From Hygrocybe punicea (Eukaryota > Basidiomycota > Agaricomycetes > Agaricales > Hygrophoraceae), in NCBI GenBank assembly GCA_963556145.1, contig OY744468.1:1488001-1552000 (forward strand): a stretch of 64,000 nucleotides of DNA, given 5' to 3'. Made by a program: the position numbers and the translations under genes. Positions 20,947-33,391 of this stretch are shown here, piece by piece (within the stretch, counting starts at the first letter, position 1; the number at the start of each line of letters is the position of its first letter). The notes under the pieces are model-generated. The model was not told the DNA's origin. It ran no database searches and worked only from the letters and a program-made list of their open reading frames with translations.

Positions 20947-22306
20947 ATGCGATTTCGCGCTTCAATCAACAACGTCCCCACTTTTTTCCGCAAGTTGTTC
21001 TGTTACAACTAGAGTCGGAGGTATACAAATCAAATTAATTATTCTTTTGCAAGGCATTGTGCAAGCCATCGAGAAGTTGCAGAAGAAATGTATCATCAAG
21101 TTTTCTGAAAAGGAGATGCACATCATCTGCAACAGCGACGCGAACGAAGGCGGTATTCAGGTTTGGTCGTACGGTTTCAATGTTGCTGCTTTGGCTCGAC
21201 GTGCTAAAAATACTTATTAAAACTATACGGCCAAACCACCAGGCAATTCAAGATAGATTCCATCTTCGCCGACTACCGAATCCAGTCCAACGCGTCCAAC
21301 GAGATCACAGTCGCCCTGTCATCCGAAGCCCTGCTCGGAGCGCTCAAATCCGCGTCTTCTTCTTCCTCATTGTCCTCGTCATACGAGACAGAAGAGGTCA
21401 TCGTGAGGCTTGCCAAGAAAAACGACCAAGCACTCCTGAGCTTCGAAATAAACGGGCTCACGCGCGTAGGGAGGAGCGTCCGCATTTCTCATGATGTCAA
21501 GATCGACGTGATGCGACCGTGCGATGTCGCAAAGCTGAGCGAGCCCTTGTGTCCTGAGCCGGACGTGAGGACCCTTTCTCCGTACTCCTCCCCCCCCCAA
21601 CCACACAATTCAGATCAGAATTGTAATTTCCTTACGTTAAAAACACCGTCACTGATGGGGGGTCCCCGCGTTCCGTTCTAGGTGCATATCCTTCTCCCGC
21701 CACTGCAGAAGCTCAGGACAATTGTAGATCGCCTCCGGCCCATGTCCGACATCCTCGCCATCCGAGCAAACAACAATGGTCGACTGCAGATATCCATCAG
21801 GACAGAGTGTGTGAAGCTCGATACCCAGTGGACGAACTGCACGAATCCAAAAATGGGTGAGTTGTGTTGAGTTCCGTGAATGAATCAGTGAAACGAAAAC
21901 AAGCTTTTATGTCTTTCGTGGAAAAAAAAAAAAAAAAAAAAAAAAAAAAACAGCAAGGGCAGGATTGAGCCAAGAGGACGAACAAGACGCTAACGAGGAA
22001 CCGGACCCGGACCAATTCTTCACCGTCCTCGTCTCTATCCGCAGTTTTCTCAAGTTCCTCAACAGTCACGTAGTGTCTACCACGACGATTGCCTGTGTGT
22101 GTTCCTCCATTCCCTCTTCTGAGCCAACCAGGATTCACTATTTCTCTCTCTCTCTCTTTGTCTCTCTCTCTTTGTCTCTCCAACACAACACAGGTGTCTG
22201 CCAAAATCATTGCATGATCTTGTATGTATACATCGGCGATGCGGAAGACGCTGGAGGCGTCTTGACGTTCTATATACCTGCTATTCTCGACGACGGCGAT
22301 CACTGA
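20947..22306 (+). CDS. HUS1: HUS1-like checkpoint clamp (9-1-1) subunit
   Basis: Exons 20947-20989, 21054-21168, 21243-21564, 21682-21856, 21954-22094, 22194-22306 give 302 residues with consistent phases. Hus1 hallmarks: MRFRASINNVPTFFRIVQAI, KKCIIKFSEKEMHIIC, FADYRIQSNASNEITVALSS, LLSFEINGL, VKIDVMRPCDVAKL, LPPLQKLRTIVDRLRPMSD, TVLVSIRSFLKFLNSHVV and a C-terminus YIGDAEDAGGVLTFYIPAIL. The protein belongs to the PCNA-like Rad9-Hus1-Rad1 ring loaded at DNA damage in the nucleus. Intron 1 uses a GCAAGT donor (GC-AG), the only choice that keeps the frame. Intron 4 (21857-21953) contains a run of about 29 adenines. Confidence 0.93.
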
Positions 22307-22917
22307 CGACCATTTATTCCCTCGCAAATTTATGCCCTTTGGTGGTGGTGGTGGTGAGTGCTGCAATCTTAATATTGTGGGAGTGGCGCCCACAGATACT
22401 TCCAATGAAGCGTCGGCAAATTCGATCAACGCAAGGAAGCTCTATCTATGCGCAGGAGAACAGCGTCTGGCGACAATCATATTTCCCGCCAGGCTTTCAA
22501 AAGGCAAATCGTTATCGCACAAAGTCGTTATTGGGAAGACGACAAGATGAAAGTACATTGTCAACTAGTCTAAGGATACAATGTACATGATCAAAAGCCA
22601 GTGAAGAGTCCGAGCCGTTGCTAGATGAATGAATTGTCCTTGGTTCAGGGAGGCACAAGGGGTACGGATGTTGCTACAGAATTGATATTTGGATGGAAAT
22701 AATAAGAGTTCAGTGGTGTTATGTTATGGAAAAAAAAAAGACCCAAGTATTAGTTTTTTGAGAGTATGAGTAATTGAGAGCAAATGAGAGTGTTTCGAGC
22801 GTTCAAAGAGTGATAATCGTTGTTTTTTATTTCGTTGCAGGAGTTGTTGAGTGATGTCGTGTGCGAATGTCGTCGAAAGGAAGGTCGTGACGGACATCGA
22901 ACGCATGAATGAATGCG
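22307..22917. other. Intergenic, between converging genes
   Basis: No conserved ORF. Holds the 3' ends of HUS1 and the BTG-domain gene. A T-rich stretch on the minus strand at 22727-22738 could serve 3'-end formation. Confidence 0.5.
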
Positions 22918-23919
22918 TTAAAGACAAGCCGAGTGCCAGTTATAGACCCTCTGCGTTGACCTCGTGGCCCTGGTCGCCTTGGGAGCACCACCGAGCATGA
23001 CGCCACCGGTAAGAACGGTGGTCTTGCCACCATCATATGGCGTCACTGACGTCTTGGAGGTGTCGACGAAGACCCGAGCACGTCTAGCCCTCTCGCGGCG
23101 CGAGATTTTGAACGACGCCGTCCCTGTCTCAATCTCGGTCTTGTTGGGATAATAAGACCACGAAGACATGGTGGTAGACACGCTCTCGGCCGAGGTGGCC
23201 TCGGTGAAGGTGCGGGAGAAACCTGAGCTGGAGCTGGACCGGGAGGAGTTCGATATGTCAGAGAGAGGCGAGGAGGTCCTGGCGGGGATCGGGAACTGGT
23301 CGAGGATGGGCGTCATCCACGAAGGTACGTTGATCTCGTCTGCGAGCATTGCGAATAATTCGTCGTCCTCCTGTGCGTCCTCTTCCAGGATCTGCTGAGC
23401 GACGGTCTTGCTTCGCGGGGCGGCAGGAGTAGTAGTAGTAGTAGTAGCGCGTGCTTGTTCCTGAGCGAGGAGCAGGGATTGGATGAGGGTCTCGTCGAAG
23501 ACCGTAGGAGGCGTAGCTTGAACGGAGGAGAGCTCGTCAGACCAAACGGTGAAGAGGGGCGTAGTGGCCTTTTTGCCATAACGAACTGAAATGCAGGCGG
23601 GATCAACGAAGAAATCGAACTCGCGTCCACCGAGAAGGGCAATCCAGTCAAACCACTGGACGCCAGCGGAGACGCACGCGGAGTATACGGCACGCGGGGG
23701 AAGGCAGTGGGGCGAGAGTGTGAGGCAGCGGCGACCTGAACCGCGGAGAGGCTCTTGAGGAACCCAACTCGGTGCGTATAGGGCGGTGAGATTGGCCTCG
23801 AGGATGAGTTGGAGCTTGATTATGGTCGTTGCCGAGTATGAAAGAATGAGCGGGCGAGTCAGATAGGTGATGGCGTGAGCGATAGTGACGTTAAGGCTGG
23901 TAGAAGCAGTGATAGCCAT
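22918..23919 (-). CDS. BTG/Tob (anti-proliferative) domain protein
   Basis: Single exon of 333 residues. Residues about 45-115 match the BTG fold: SWVPQEPLRGSGRRCLTLS corresponds to the H/SWYPE-P-KGSGYRCI core, and GGREFDFFVDPACISVRYG to the LPxExTxWVDPxEVSYRIG motif. The remainder is Ser/Thr-rich and disordered, with an acidic EEDAQEDDELFAML segment. In animals BTG/Tob proteins recruit CCR4-NOT deadenylase and repress growth; fungal members are little studied, so that role is inferred from the family. The C-terminus RVYNWHSACL is plausible, but an undetected 3' intron cannot be excluded. Confidence 0.75.
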   Translation of the reverse strand: MAITASTSLNVTIAHAITYLTRPLILSYSATTIIKLQLILEANLTALYAPSWVPQEPLRGSGRRCLTLSPHCLPPRAVYSACVSAGVQWFDWIALLGGREFDFFVDPACISVRYGKKATTPLFTVWSDELSSVQATPPTVFDETLIQSLLLAQEQARATTTTTTPAAPRSKTVAQQILEEDAQEDDELFAMLADEINVPSWMTPILDQFPIPARTSSPLSDISNSSRSSSSSGFSRTFTEATSAESVSTTMSSWSYYPNKTEIETGTASFKISRRERARRARVFVDTSKTSVTPYDGGKTTVLTGGVMLGGAPKATRATRSTQRVYNWHSACL

Positions 23920-25007
23920 TGTGACGAAGGTGAACTATATGAGAATTGAGAATGTTGAGGCAGCGAAGTGAAGTTTGAATCGACCGGCGATAAGATGTGT
24001 GTTATATCCTCGAGATAGAGTCGGTAACGAGGAGGAGAAGCGAATGTCGGGACGTTGGACTTGCGACAAGAAATACAAATACGTCTGGGGAGAGAAAAAT
24101 AAAAAATAAGGCCACCATCTATAACGGTAGTTGGGAGCACTCACCTAACAAGCCGAGTAAGAAAAAGAGTCTGAAATGATGAGGAAACAAGTGGTCAAAG
24201 GCAGGGAATTCCTGGTTAGTGAACACGAGGAAGTAAGGTCGCCTTTATATGAATTGTGCAAGGCTTCGTTGCTCTTGACGAGACAATGGCGTGGGCTTTA
24301 TTACGGTGATAAACCGCCATTGTTGCAAACAGGGAACAAAAAAGGCAGAAAATACAATGCGCCAGAACAATAGTCCGTGGATTACGTAAGACTATATCTA
24401 TTTGGCTACACCCTGGAAACCAAACACTTATTGTAAATAGGCGCGAGGAGTGCACGGACTCGTGCCCCAGGCGTGGGAACCAAACTCAGCGATTTCACTC
24501 AAGAACGCTGAGTTTGGATCTAGGCGTCAGGAACGCCCCTTTTAGGAACCGCCACCGCACCACCATGCGCTTCCTTCCTGAGGAGGAGAGGGTCGGTGGT
24601 TCGTCTCTGCCTGCACAGCACAACCCAGATGGTTCAGCCGCTTTTTAAATCCTCAGACAGATTCCTGTGCTGAACCTTCTTGCCCAAAAATCACGAGACT
24701 ATTCTAGTTGGAAAATTCATATATCTAGCCCCTTAGAGACGCCCACAAAGCACGAGTAGACTGTTCTCGACAGTTTTGGATTCTGTTTGGATGACCCTAA
24801 CGTCACNNNNNNNNNNNNNNNNNNNNNNNNNNNNNNNNNNNNNNNNNNNNNNNNNNNNNNNNNNNNNNNNNNNNNNNNNNNNNNNNNNNNNNNNNNNNNN
24901 NNNNNNATGTGATCATTCCATACAAATGCGAACAACAAAACGCGAACGAGTGAGCATACTGTTGTTTGCAAAAAGAAATATTTTAAAATGCATGCTGTGA
25001 ATCAAAT
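23920..25007. other. Intergenic region with assembly gap
   Basis: No gene is supported. Positions 24807-24906 are 100 Ns, the conventional size for a gap of unknown length. Any ORF spanning the Ns is meaningless. Confidence 0.9.
24480..24517. repeat. 12-bp stem hairpin
   Basis: CCAAACTCAGCG ... CGCTGAGTTTGG separated by 14 nt. It is perfect over 12 bp, with no recognised function. Confidence 0.6.
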
Positions 25008-27018
25008 CTACGTGTCTTTCATTTTCGCACTGGACACGTTCCTATGGGGACTAACACTCCTCGACGGTGCAGCATGCGGTTGCGGGAACCCATTGGTAAT
25101 ATTAGGCGTGGGTGGGAAATGCGCGTACATAGGCGTCCCATGTGATGGTGCAGGAGAGTAGGGCAAAGATGGCGACCCCATTGTCGCAGTAGTCGACCCT
25201 GCACTCGGTAATCGGGCAGAACCCATCACCGGCGAGCGTCGTGGTCCTGGAACCGGTCCAATCGTACCCGGCGGGAATCCCAGTCCGATCGATGGTGTGC
25301 CCAGTTGAGGCGTTGGAGGTGCGAGCCCCGATCCCGGTGGGTTGAGGTATGGTGACTGTATCGCCGGGGAAAATGTGGGTGCTGATGGACTCTCCCCATA
25401 CCCAAAGGGCGACGTCGGCCTTTCTAGCACCCATCCATTGCCCTGCCTGACCATGCGTCCGCCACTGTTCCTCGCACGGAGTGAACCCCCACCCCATTTC
25501 TGGCGAAGACCGACTTTCGCCCCAGTTGATTTTGCCGACACCAAGCCTTCATCCTTGTCTGCGCCAGAGACGACTTCAACGGCACGATTCGCGACGCGGA
25601 TAGCGTAACCCGTGCAGACAAACGCGCCACCTATGACGCCGACACATCTAAAACCGACAATTTGGTCAACAGGAACAACGGCAAGTGACCCCCCCCCGCT
25701 GCCTGCCTACCTGATCAAAAGTTGAAGGAACGAAATTGTCCTTTGGTGGACAGTTAGACTGAGCGGTTCCAGATCAAACTTGAAAAAAATTCCAGGTACG
25801 GCCTGGCCGTGCTCGAACTTGCGAGTGTAGTGCGTGACGCTATATTGATTAGTTTGAAGAGGGGCAGAACGGGGCGCAATGTAGGTAGTTGGAACGACAT
25901 GAATGAAGTACTGATAGGCAACAAAGGCTGGGAAGAATCAGACAACGAAAGGGTAACATCTTTCGGCCAAGGCACTCACGATCCTGGGTGACCTCGAATG
26001 AATAGTCCAGGGGTTGCGTGATATCAGGAAAGTAAGGTCCGAAAGAGAATTCCGTAATAACATGGGATAGGTTCATCTCTGAGAAGAACTGTCAGCGATA
26101 TCTCATGCGTCGGGGACGGGTCAACGCACGCACCACTGTGATCGGTATGTTCGGAACCAGCATACCCATGCCCACCAGTTGTAATGTGAAGGTTGGCTAA
26201 ATAAGGTTATCAACACACCAGTACTTGCATCCGTTACACAGCCAAAACCAAAACGCACCTGTGACTTTCTTTACCTCCATGGAACCCGATATTCTACAAC
26301 CGCGACCATGAGGTCTATATTTATACTGCGGATGAAGGATGTTTGGGGTCCAGCGGGCAATAGTGGAAAAGAAACCACGAGAGGAACGGGATTGCGCGAC
26401 AACTTGACTGGCTGAGAGGGCAGTAGAATGAGCCCTGGAGTTACGACATCAACTCAGATTCAAAGCAATAAGGAACAAGTAAATAATACTTTAGGGCCGT
26501 GGCTTGACCAACGTCAAAAAATGTCTGCAAAGATAACATGTACAGCTATAAATATGCAAGTTTCAACTGCAAAATGAGTAGACGTACTCCTTCTCGACGA
26601 AGCCCGCTGCTGAGGTGAATTCGGTCACCAAGAGCGTCTCGCACATCCACACTCAAGTCTACCGGGGAAAAGGTGACCCAGTCAACGCCCGAGGATTGCC
26701 GATGAGCGGATATAAAACGTACTTACATCTACAGGGCATGTTGACTATCAAATCCACATTCACATTCATGAAGCTCGAGGTGCTGTCCCCGTCCACGCTA
26801 AACTCGTGGTCTGGCCAGCCCCAGATGTATTCTCCAACATCGTTCAGAGTAAGCACTATGCAGAGCACCACGACAAAGACGGTGAGAAATCCCCGGGATT
26901 CTGAGCGAGTTTTGTAGGTTGACGGAAGTTTTGGGAATGCGTCGAATTGAGCCAGTGGTGCTGGCACCGCCGCATCGAGTTTGTCCAGAATGGACCCCTC
27001 CGGTTCTAGGGCAGACAT
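25008..27018 (-). CDS. ERV41/ERGIC2-like ER-Golgi cargo receptor subunit
   Basis: Eight exons: 27018-26727, 26658-26588, 26524-26490, 26434-26259, 26196-26134, 26078-25980, 25927-25711, 25647-25008 (530 residues, all phases fit). N-terminus FDAFPKLPSTYKTRSESRG precedes a membrane segment (FLTVFVVVLCIVLTL), then DLIVNMPCRYLSVDVRDALG, the cysteine-containing lumenal part, HVITEFSFGPYFPDI, FVAYQYFIHVVPT, and a second membrane segment (IVGFRCVGVIGGAFVCTGYAI). The roughly 200-residue Pro/Ser/Gly-rich cytosolic tail is longer than in yeast Erv41. The family forms a complex with Erv46 that cycles in COPI/COPII vesicles and retrieves ER proteins. Confidence 0.9.
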
Positions 27019-27780
27019 CACTGCGGAAAGCAATACGAGAGACTGGGCGAGACGTTGACAGCGTCGGACTGGCAGAGGTGGCGGGTCAAATGGTCTTTTT
27101 GCTCATGTGATCTTACACTTATACTTACGTGGCAGAAACAATTATTTTTAACATAGATTCGGTACAGGTACCGTTGCCCTCCTGGGTCATGGTCTATTTC
27201 GCATTGGCACAACCTTTTATGGGTGTTGGGGTCTTAGCTTACATGGGCTTACAGATCATGTTATGCGTGACAAGTCTTGCCGAAGGTGGCTACGTCGTGT
27301 AATAAATTGAGGAGACTTGCGGATAGTAGTGGCTACATCGTGTACCGATGGTTTATTTAAATGTTAGAATAAGGGGAATTATCCTGTTCGATTTCTACCA
27401 CTGTTCACATTATGATCTGCAATGGCTGTAGTGCAGATTTCCCAAGACTTCTGAGTCATCAGTAGATGTACATGTCCGCTTTTGATATCTTTCCGTGCTT
27501 TTTTAAGCTCAAAAAAGCTTTATAAGCTCAAAAAGCAATAAGCACGGCGTGCTTAAATTGGCGGGGTCGATCCGCTAATATAAGCACGGCGTGCTTATAT
27601 ATGACTAGAAAAGAATGAAAAAGCGAGAGAAAGCATACGCAAAAGACCCCAACGGGTTTGTTTTCCGGCTCAATTGATCACTCATTTTGATTGATGGACT
27701 CGGAGTGGGGGTTAGATTTCAATAGGTACTACAAACAAAGGCACGATAATAAGTCCATGGAACAGAGGGCGAGTATTAAA
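27019..27780. other. Intergenic, probable left end of the Plavaka element
   Basis: No gene. From about 27490 to 27600 the DNA is rich in AAGC/GCTT words (aagctcaaaaaagctttataagctcaaaaagcaataagcac), matching AAGCA-rich DNA at 33190-33290 on the other side of the Plavaka genes. I read these as subterminal repeats; exact ends and target duplication were not resolved. Confidence 0.5.
27539..27597. repeat. Two copies of palindrome TAAGCACGGCGTGCTTA
   Basis: The 17-bp sequence occurs at 27539-27555 and 27581-27597, 42 bp apart. Each copy is a 7-bp inverted repeat around GGC. Paired palindromes inside a transposon end are plausible transposase-binding sites. Confidence 0.7.
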
Positions 27781-29853
27781 TCAGTTTTCCATATCAGTGT
27801 CGGATTGCTCCAACAAAAATATTTCGTCGTCGCTATCAGCCTCGCCAGAGAGGCTGCTTTCGCTCCTCGCCTCGAATGCGTATCGCTTCGCCTGCCCGAT
27901 GATCTGGTTCCACTGATTTTTGGTCAACTTCTGGACGGAGGGGAGAAGTGCCGTTGCCCGCTTCTCGTACTTGGAATGGCCATTGGATCCGATAATTACC
28001 CGGTCACCGTAGTTCTCGTTGGAAAAGTGTCCAAGTTTGTGAGTAGTGATCACCTCTTTGCCCGAGAGCCAGTGATCAAACGATCGCGCAACCTGAAGAT
28101 AGTTGAAAATTTATATATGAAGGAATACAAGGGACTTTACCGCTTGTATAGATAAAATCAGGGCACCAATGGGATGTTCTTCTTGTGTCTCCGGTGTTGC
28201 GCGTTTGATCTCCTTGTAATGGGAAGATAATGTGAAGGTTATGACATCGGATTGGAATAGCTGTTGCCACGTCACAGTTTCAGCGCGGTTAGCTGAACTA
28301 ACAAAGGTCGTACCAATTTCTTTCCATCGCCTCGTTGCTTCCAGTAGAAGGCCCGATTGGCGACATTGTTTCCAAGAAGGTGCGCTGCAGCTTCTGCACG
28401 GTCCTCCTTCGTCGTATAATTCCCCATAAGGGACTTGACAGCAATGCTAGCATGCTGCGCGAAGCCGTTGCGCCAGGATTCTAAGCGGTAACCGAGCTAA
28501 CTCGACCATCGTGGTTATGATTGTTAGCAATGTTACGTACAGGAATTACTGAAAGGCACATACCAGCTGGCGAACAGGATCATCTTTTTCCCATCCACAC
28601 TTGATGTCCGGCCCATAAACCTTTTGCCACATCGTCTTGAGCTGTTCGACATCAGGCTCCACCCATGCAGGCAGCAAACCAGTTGCAGCCTTGACATTGG
28701 GTACGAAGAAGGTCCTGAACATCCTGCTCGTCCCATATGGAAGATCGGTTAGAGTAGCCTTCAGCTTGCGGCCTTTCTCTTTGTTCTTCTTATCAGTGGT
28801 GGGATTTTGTTCCTGCTTGGTGGGTACCTTGACCTGCGCAATTGGCTGACCCGAAATCTTGGCATGAGTTTCAGTGGCATATCAAATATGACCACTTACA
28901 CGGTATTGTTTCGGCATGCCTTCTACTTTGATCAATTCGGTAGGCACGTGTTTCACCTCATCGTTATCACTTATCCCCCCCGAGACAAACATACAGTCTG
29001 CTTTGTCCGTGTTGGAGGTGGGAGACGGAGAGATGGGACGGTTGACAGGAACACTGCCAGAATCCCAGTCCTTGATCAAACCAGCCTTCGGTTTGCCTGG
29101 TTTCGTCCGTTTGGGGTTGGATCTGAAAAAGGTTAGGAGTTTATGGAACATTGTCATCATCATGAGGTACGCTTACTGTTTCTTTGGTGACGTGTGAATA
29201 TCTGCCTTGCGTTTTACGCCAGTTTCCGGATACGTACTACGGTGAGCAGCAACACGTAACCTTGCTTCATCACCCTTGATCTTATTAACACTTCGTTTGG
29301 GTTGTGCAGGTTCAGACCCAGCCTTTTCCTCCCCCTCCGTCTCCCAGTCCTCAGGAGGCTCGTCTCCCTCCAGGACGTCTCCAGGCGAGACGTCAGGGAG
29401 GTCCTTGCCAGCAGCTTCTGTCATACATGGTGAGTCAATAAGTCTTGAGACAGGCACCTGCTGACCTCCTGTCTCCACGCTGCGACTAGATGAAAGCTGT
29501 CGAGGGACTCGCTTCGTGAACACCGACACAGGATGGTTGGCATTCGCATCTCTCTCAGTTTCCTTTAGCTGCTGTGCATCCTCTATCGTAGCTATGAATT
29601 TTAGAGCATTTAGGCCAGCTGTTAGTTTCTCATCCTTCCTCCGCTCCTCCGCTACCTTTTTTGCCGCAGTTTCTTCCTTGGTGGCCCTTTTAGCTGGCAT
29701 ATCAGGGAGACCAACGACACGAGACTTGTTACTTGGGCGAGTAGCCATCCCGCCAGTGGGTGCGAAGTCGGTCATTATGACGGGAATTTTTTTGGGGGGC
29801 ATGTTGGTTGGATTTCGGGTCGGGGATTGAAGGTGAAAATTGTTTTGATCCAT
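27781..29853 (-). CDS. Plavaka-associated partner protein (multi-exon)
   Basis: The first exon (29853-29173) starts MDQNNFHLQSPTRNPTNMPP and is Lys/Glu-rich with a coiled coil (AAKKVAEERRKDEKL). Following exons continue in KRTKPGKPKAGLIKDWDSG (about 29130-28900), a block with PYGTSRMFRTFFVPNVKAA (about 28860-28560), a block with LESWRNGFAQHASIAVKSL (about 28490-28270), and a last exon with HKLGHFSNENYGDRVIIGS ending in an acidic ESSLSGEADSDDEIFLLE tail at 27781. It is transcribed away from the transposase start, about 70 bp apart. Function unknown; in mushroom genomes such ORFs accompany Plavaka elements. Exon borders are approximate. Confidence 0.6.
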
Positions 29854-29925
29854 GAAGTCCGGCTAACTTGCAGCTATACAGGACCACGCATTCTTACGTG
29901 TTCTGTGTGCAAGCGGCCACCTCCA

Positions 29926-32900
29926 ATGAACAGAATAAAGAAAATATTCCGTCCGCTTGTGTTTCGATGCACCCATCCGGGCTGCAACAAGTTTTTTCGT
30001 AGCCAATCTGGTCGTACGCAACACCTTAGCACGCATCAAAAACCTCAAGTCCATAGGCGTTCACTATCACCACCTCCGGTGGTCCCTAACAACCTACCTG
30101 AGGCCGATTGTGCCGTTGATTCCCAGCCCTCATCGCCTGCCGAAGATTCCGATCATGGCCATCAGTGCAGCCCATATTCATGGCCAGCAGATGGAGAGTT
30201 TGTAGCCAGGCACTCGATTATTGATGGTGGGTTTGATTTTTTTCATTGTGGTGACCGTGAAGCAGCGTTAATTTATTTCTTAACCAGGTACACCATGCGA
30301 TCCTGATGGCAACGATTTGCCTCCGAATAGCCCACCACCTCCTATGCCACTGAAGGAGAAAGATGACTATTCTCCTTACGAGTCACGCACCCATTTCGAA
30401 ATGGCAGACTTCTTGTATCGGGAGGTCGAAATGTCGGCCGGTAAAATCAACTGGCATATGGAGCTGCTCGCAGCTTTATATCCCGAACCTGGGCCACCAT
30501 TTGCTGACTCTGAGGACCTTTATGCGACAATCGACGCAACTCCACTAGGAGATCAGCCTTGGAAGTGTTTTGAGGTGGTTTATACGGGCGATGTTGAGCC
30601 AGAGAATCCACCACCATGGAAAACTGCCACATACGAAGTCTGGCATCGCGATGTACTCCAGGTGATGGAAGCGCAGATCGAGAACCCAGATTTTGCAAAG
30701 GAGATGGATTACAGCCCGAAACGCATCTACAAGAATACCAAGCGGCAATATACAGACTTGATGTCTGGCAACTGGGCGTGGGAACAAGCTGTAAGTACTC
30801 CAGGGTATGCTGCCCCTTGGAGGTTACTCACCAATTTTGCCGCAGGATAAGATTGCCGAAGATCCGCAGACACATGGTGCGATGTTTGCGCCAGTAGTTT
30901 TAGGAAGTGATAAAACAACTGTATCTGTCGCTACTGGCCATAACGAATACTACCCCCTCTATGCGTCTCTTGGAGTGGTCCACAACAATGTTAGGCGGGC
31001 TCATCGGAATGCGGTTTCTCTGGTTGGCTTTCTTGCGATTCCGAAGAGTGATTATTATGGTTCTCATGCATAAGATTAACTGACTGATGAACTAACAGCT
31101 GACTGTGAATACCAGGATGATGACAATTTTCGTCGCTTCCGCCGAGAACTTTTTCATGCTTCGTTAACACAAATTAACCTCTCACTACGACCGTACATGA
31201 CCAAACCACGAGTAACACGTTGTGGTGATGGCCACTACCGCCGTGTCATCTATGGCCTTGGCCCATACATAGCTGACTACCCCGAGCAAGCACTCTTGGC
31301 CTGTATAGTGCAAGGATGGTGTCCGAAGTAAGTGCTACCCAAAAATTGATTTTCCACTTTAACTAATAATTAGTTCAGGTGTCTTGCGCCCGCTGATAAA
31401 CTTGATTCTGATAACCCTTTTGGCTATCGGTCACATTTGCACACGCAGGCACTTCAAGACGCATTTGACTTCAAGGATTTGTGGCTGGGGTTCGGAGTGG
31501 TCGGTGATGCATTGGTATGTGTCCAGTTACATATCTGAGTCAGTAGTAATTTGACTATTCTGAACAGCCTTTTACGGCGCACTTCCCACGTGCAGATATT
31601 CATGACTTGTTGATACCCGACCTGCTACATCAAGTGATTCAAGGCACCTTTAAGGAGCACCTGCTGGCGTGGGTTGTAGAATACGTTGAACAAACTCATA
31701 CCGCGGCCGTCGCTCGCAAAATCCTTGCCGACATTGACCGCCGCATTGCAGCTGTGCCGACATTTCCTGGCCTTCGTCGATTTCATGAAGGCCGCAACTT
31801 TAAGCAATGGACAGGCGACGATTCCAAGGCTCTCATGAAGGTAAATCTCAACGGTGCTATCAACCTTCCGACTCACCATCTCCTTCAAGGTTTTTCTCCC
31901 AGCAATTATTGGCTACGTGCCAGATCAAATGGTCCAGGCAATTCGTGCATTTATGGAATTCTGTTATTATGTATGGAGGTCTGTTATCGACGAAGACACA
32001 CTACGAGCCATTGACACTGCCCTGGCCGACTTCAAACGTGACCGCGTTATATTTGTGGAGTCAGGTGTCCGCAACGATCTGTCTCTACCTAGACAACATT
32101 CCCTCGACCACTATCGACGCAGTATACAGATGTTTGGAGCACCGAATGGTCTATGTTCGTCAATCACAGAATCCAAACATATCAAAGCAGTTAAAAGGCC
32201 CTGGCGTCGTTCCAGTCGCTGGCAGGCTTTGGGGCAAATGCTATTGATCAACCAAAGGCTTGATAAGCTTGCAGCGGTGAAGGTTGATTTGGATATCCGT
32301 GGTATGCTTGACGGTCCAAGTACAGGGATCCCAGTACCAGCTCAGGCTGTGCCCGAGGTCAGGCAAGAGGACCACAATGAGGACGAAGGCCCAGTGGATG
32401 ACAAGCGGTTCGAAGGTGAAGTTACCCTCAGCAAAACCAAAGGTGCGTTACTGTGCACAACTTATCGCCCTGAACCTCATCTCCAATACCAATAGCACGA
32501 GGCTATCCAGCAAACATCACAGATCTCATGCCGTACATCCGGGAACCTCACCTTCAAGAATATATCCAACGCTTCTTATATGACGTCTTCCATCCCGACT
32601 CTGTGATGTCGGGTGGCGATGTTCCTTTGGCAGACTGCCCTACATTCTCCGGCCGAGTGTCTGTTCACCACTCTGCCACCTCCTTTTATTACGCCCCAAG
32701 TGATGTGTGTGGTATTGGGGGAATGCACCGTGAGCTCATTCGAGCCGCACCAACCTGGTATGGGGGCCCAGGACGCTATGACACCATTTTCATCACAAAG
32801 GATCAGGATCAAGATGGATTCCGCGGCCTTCACGTGGTTAGGGTCCGCCTCTTTTTTTCTTTTTCATATGCAGGCGTGGTTTATCCGTGTGCTCTTGTTG

Positions 32901-33154
32901 AATGGTTCGTTCCACAAGATATTCGCCCATGTGGGCTCACTGGGATGTGGGTGGTTGAGCCTGGCATGGCAAGGGGGCGACGTATCATGTCGGTGGTTCA
33001 TACAGATACTATACTGCGAGGGGCACATTTAATTGGGGTGTATGGTGATCAGCCCCTACCACGTCGATTCTCCTTCCAGAAGACACTAACTGCCTTCCAT
33101 TCTTACTATGTCAACAAATACATAGATCATCATAGTCACGAAATTGCTTATTGA
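29926..33154 (+). CDS. Plavaka-family transposase with N-terminal C2H2 zinc finger
   Basis: Multi-exon ORF starting MNRIKKIF. A zinc finger (CTHPGCNKFFRSQSGRTQHL) is followed by the family core: ESRTHFEMADFLYREVEMS, PFADSEDLYATIDATPLGD, DLMSGNWAWEQ, VVLGSDKTTVSVATG, NEYYPLYASLGVVHNNVRRA, DGHYRRVIYGLGPYIADYP, CIVQGWCPKCLAP, RADIHDLLIPDLLHQVIQGT, RNFKQWTGDDSKALMK, LPRQHSLDHYRRSIQMFGAP and GLCSSITESKHIKAVK. Introns lie near 30269-30288, 30791-30845, 31071-31112, 31328-31379, 31514-31567, 31840-31891 and 32441-32492. The C-terminal exon runs to a stop at 33152-33154. These DDE transposases are widespread in Agaricomycetes. No disabling stop was seen. Confidence 0.88.
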
Positions 33155-33391
33155 TACTCCTGGCTCACTGATCAACTTGAAAGCGCGAGTCCAATTGAAT
33201 AAGCAAAAAGCATTTGAAAAGTCGGGATAAGTCCATTGATAAAAGCATAAGCTTGATTAAATAAGCACAAAGCCACGCAAAGCCAAAATAAGAAAGTGTA
33301 GATCTACTGATGCCTCGCCGAAACTTGCAAAAAGTGCCTTGATTTAGAAAATAAATCCACTCCAGAGCAAGCCTCTATCAGGGTACGGACA
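33155..33391. other. AAGCA-rich right flank of Plavaka
   Basis: Repeated ATAAGCA/AAAAGCA words (33200-33290) echo the left flank near 27490-27600. The true element end must lie between here and the first coding sequence of the alpha-kinase-like gene. Confidence 0.45.

Noticed and set aside
24717..25000. ORFs spanning the run of Ns
   Set aside because: They exist only because unknown codons were translated as X.
27691..28155. Plus-strand ORF of 154 codons
   Set aside because: It is antisense to the last exons of the Plavaka partner gene, whose minus-strand frame is the meaningful one.
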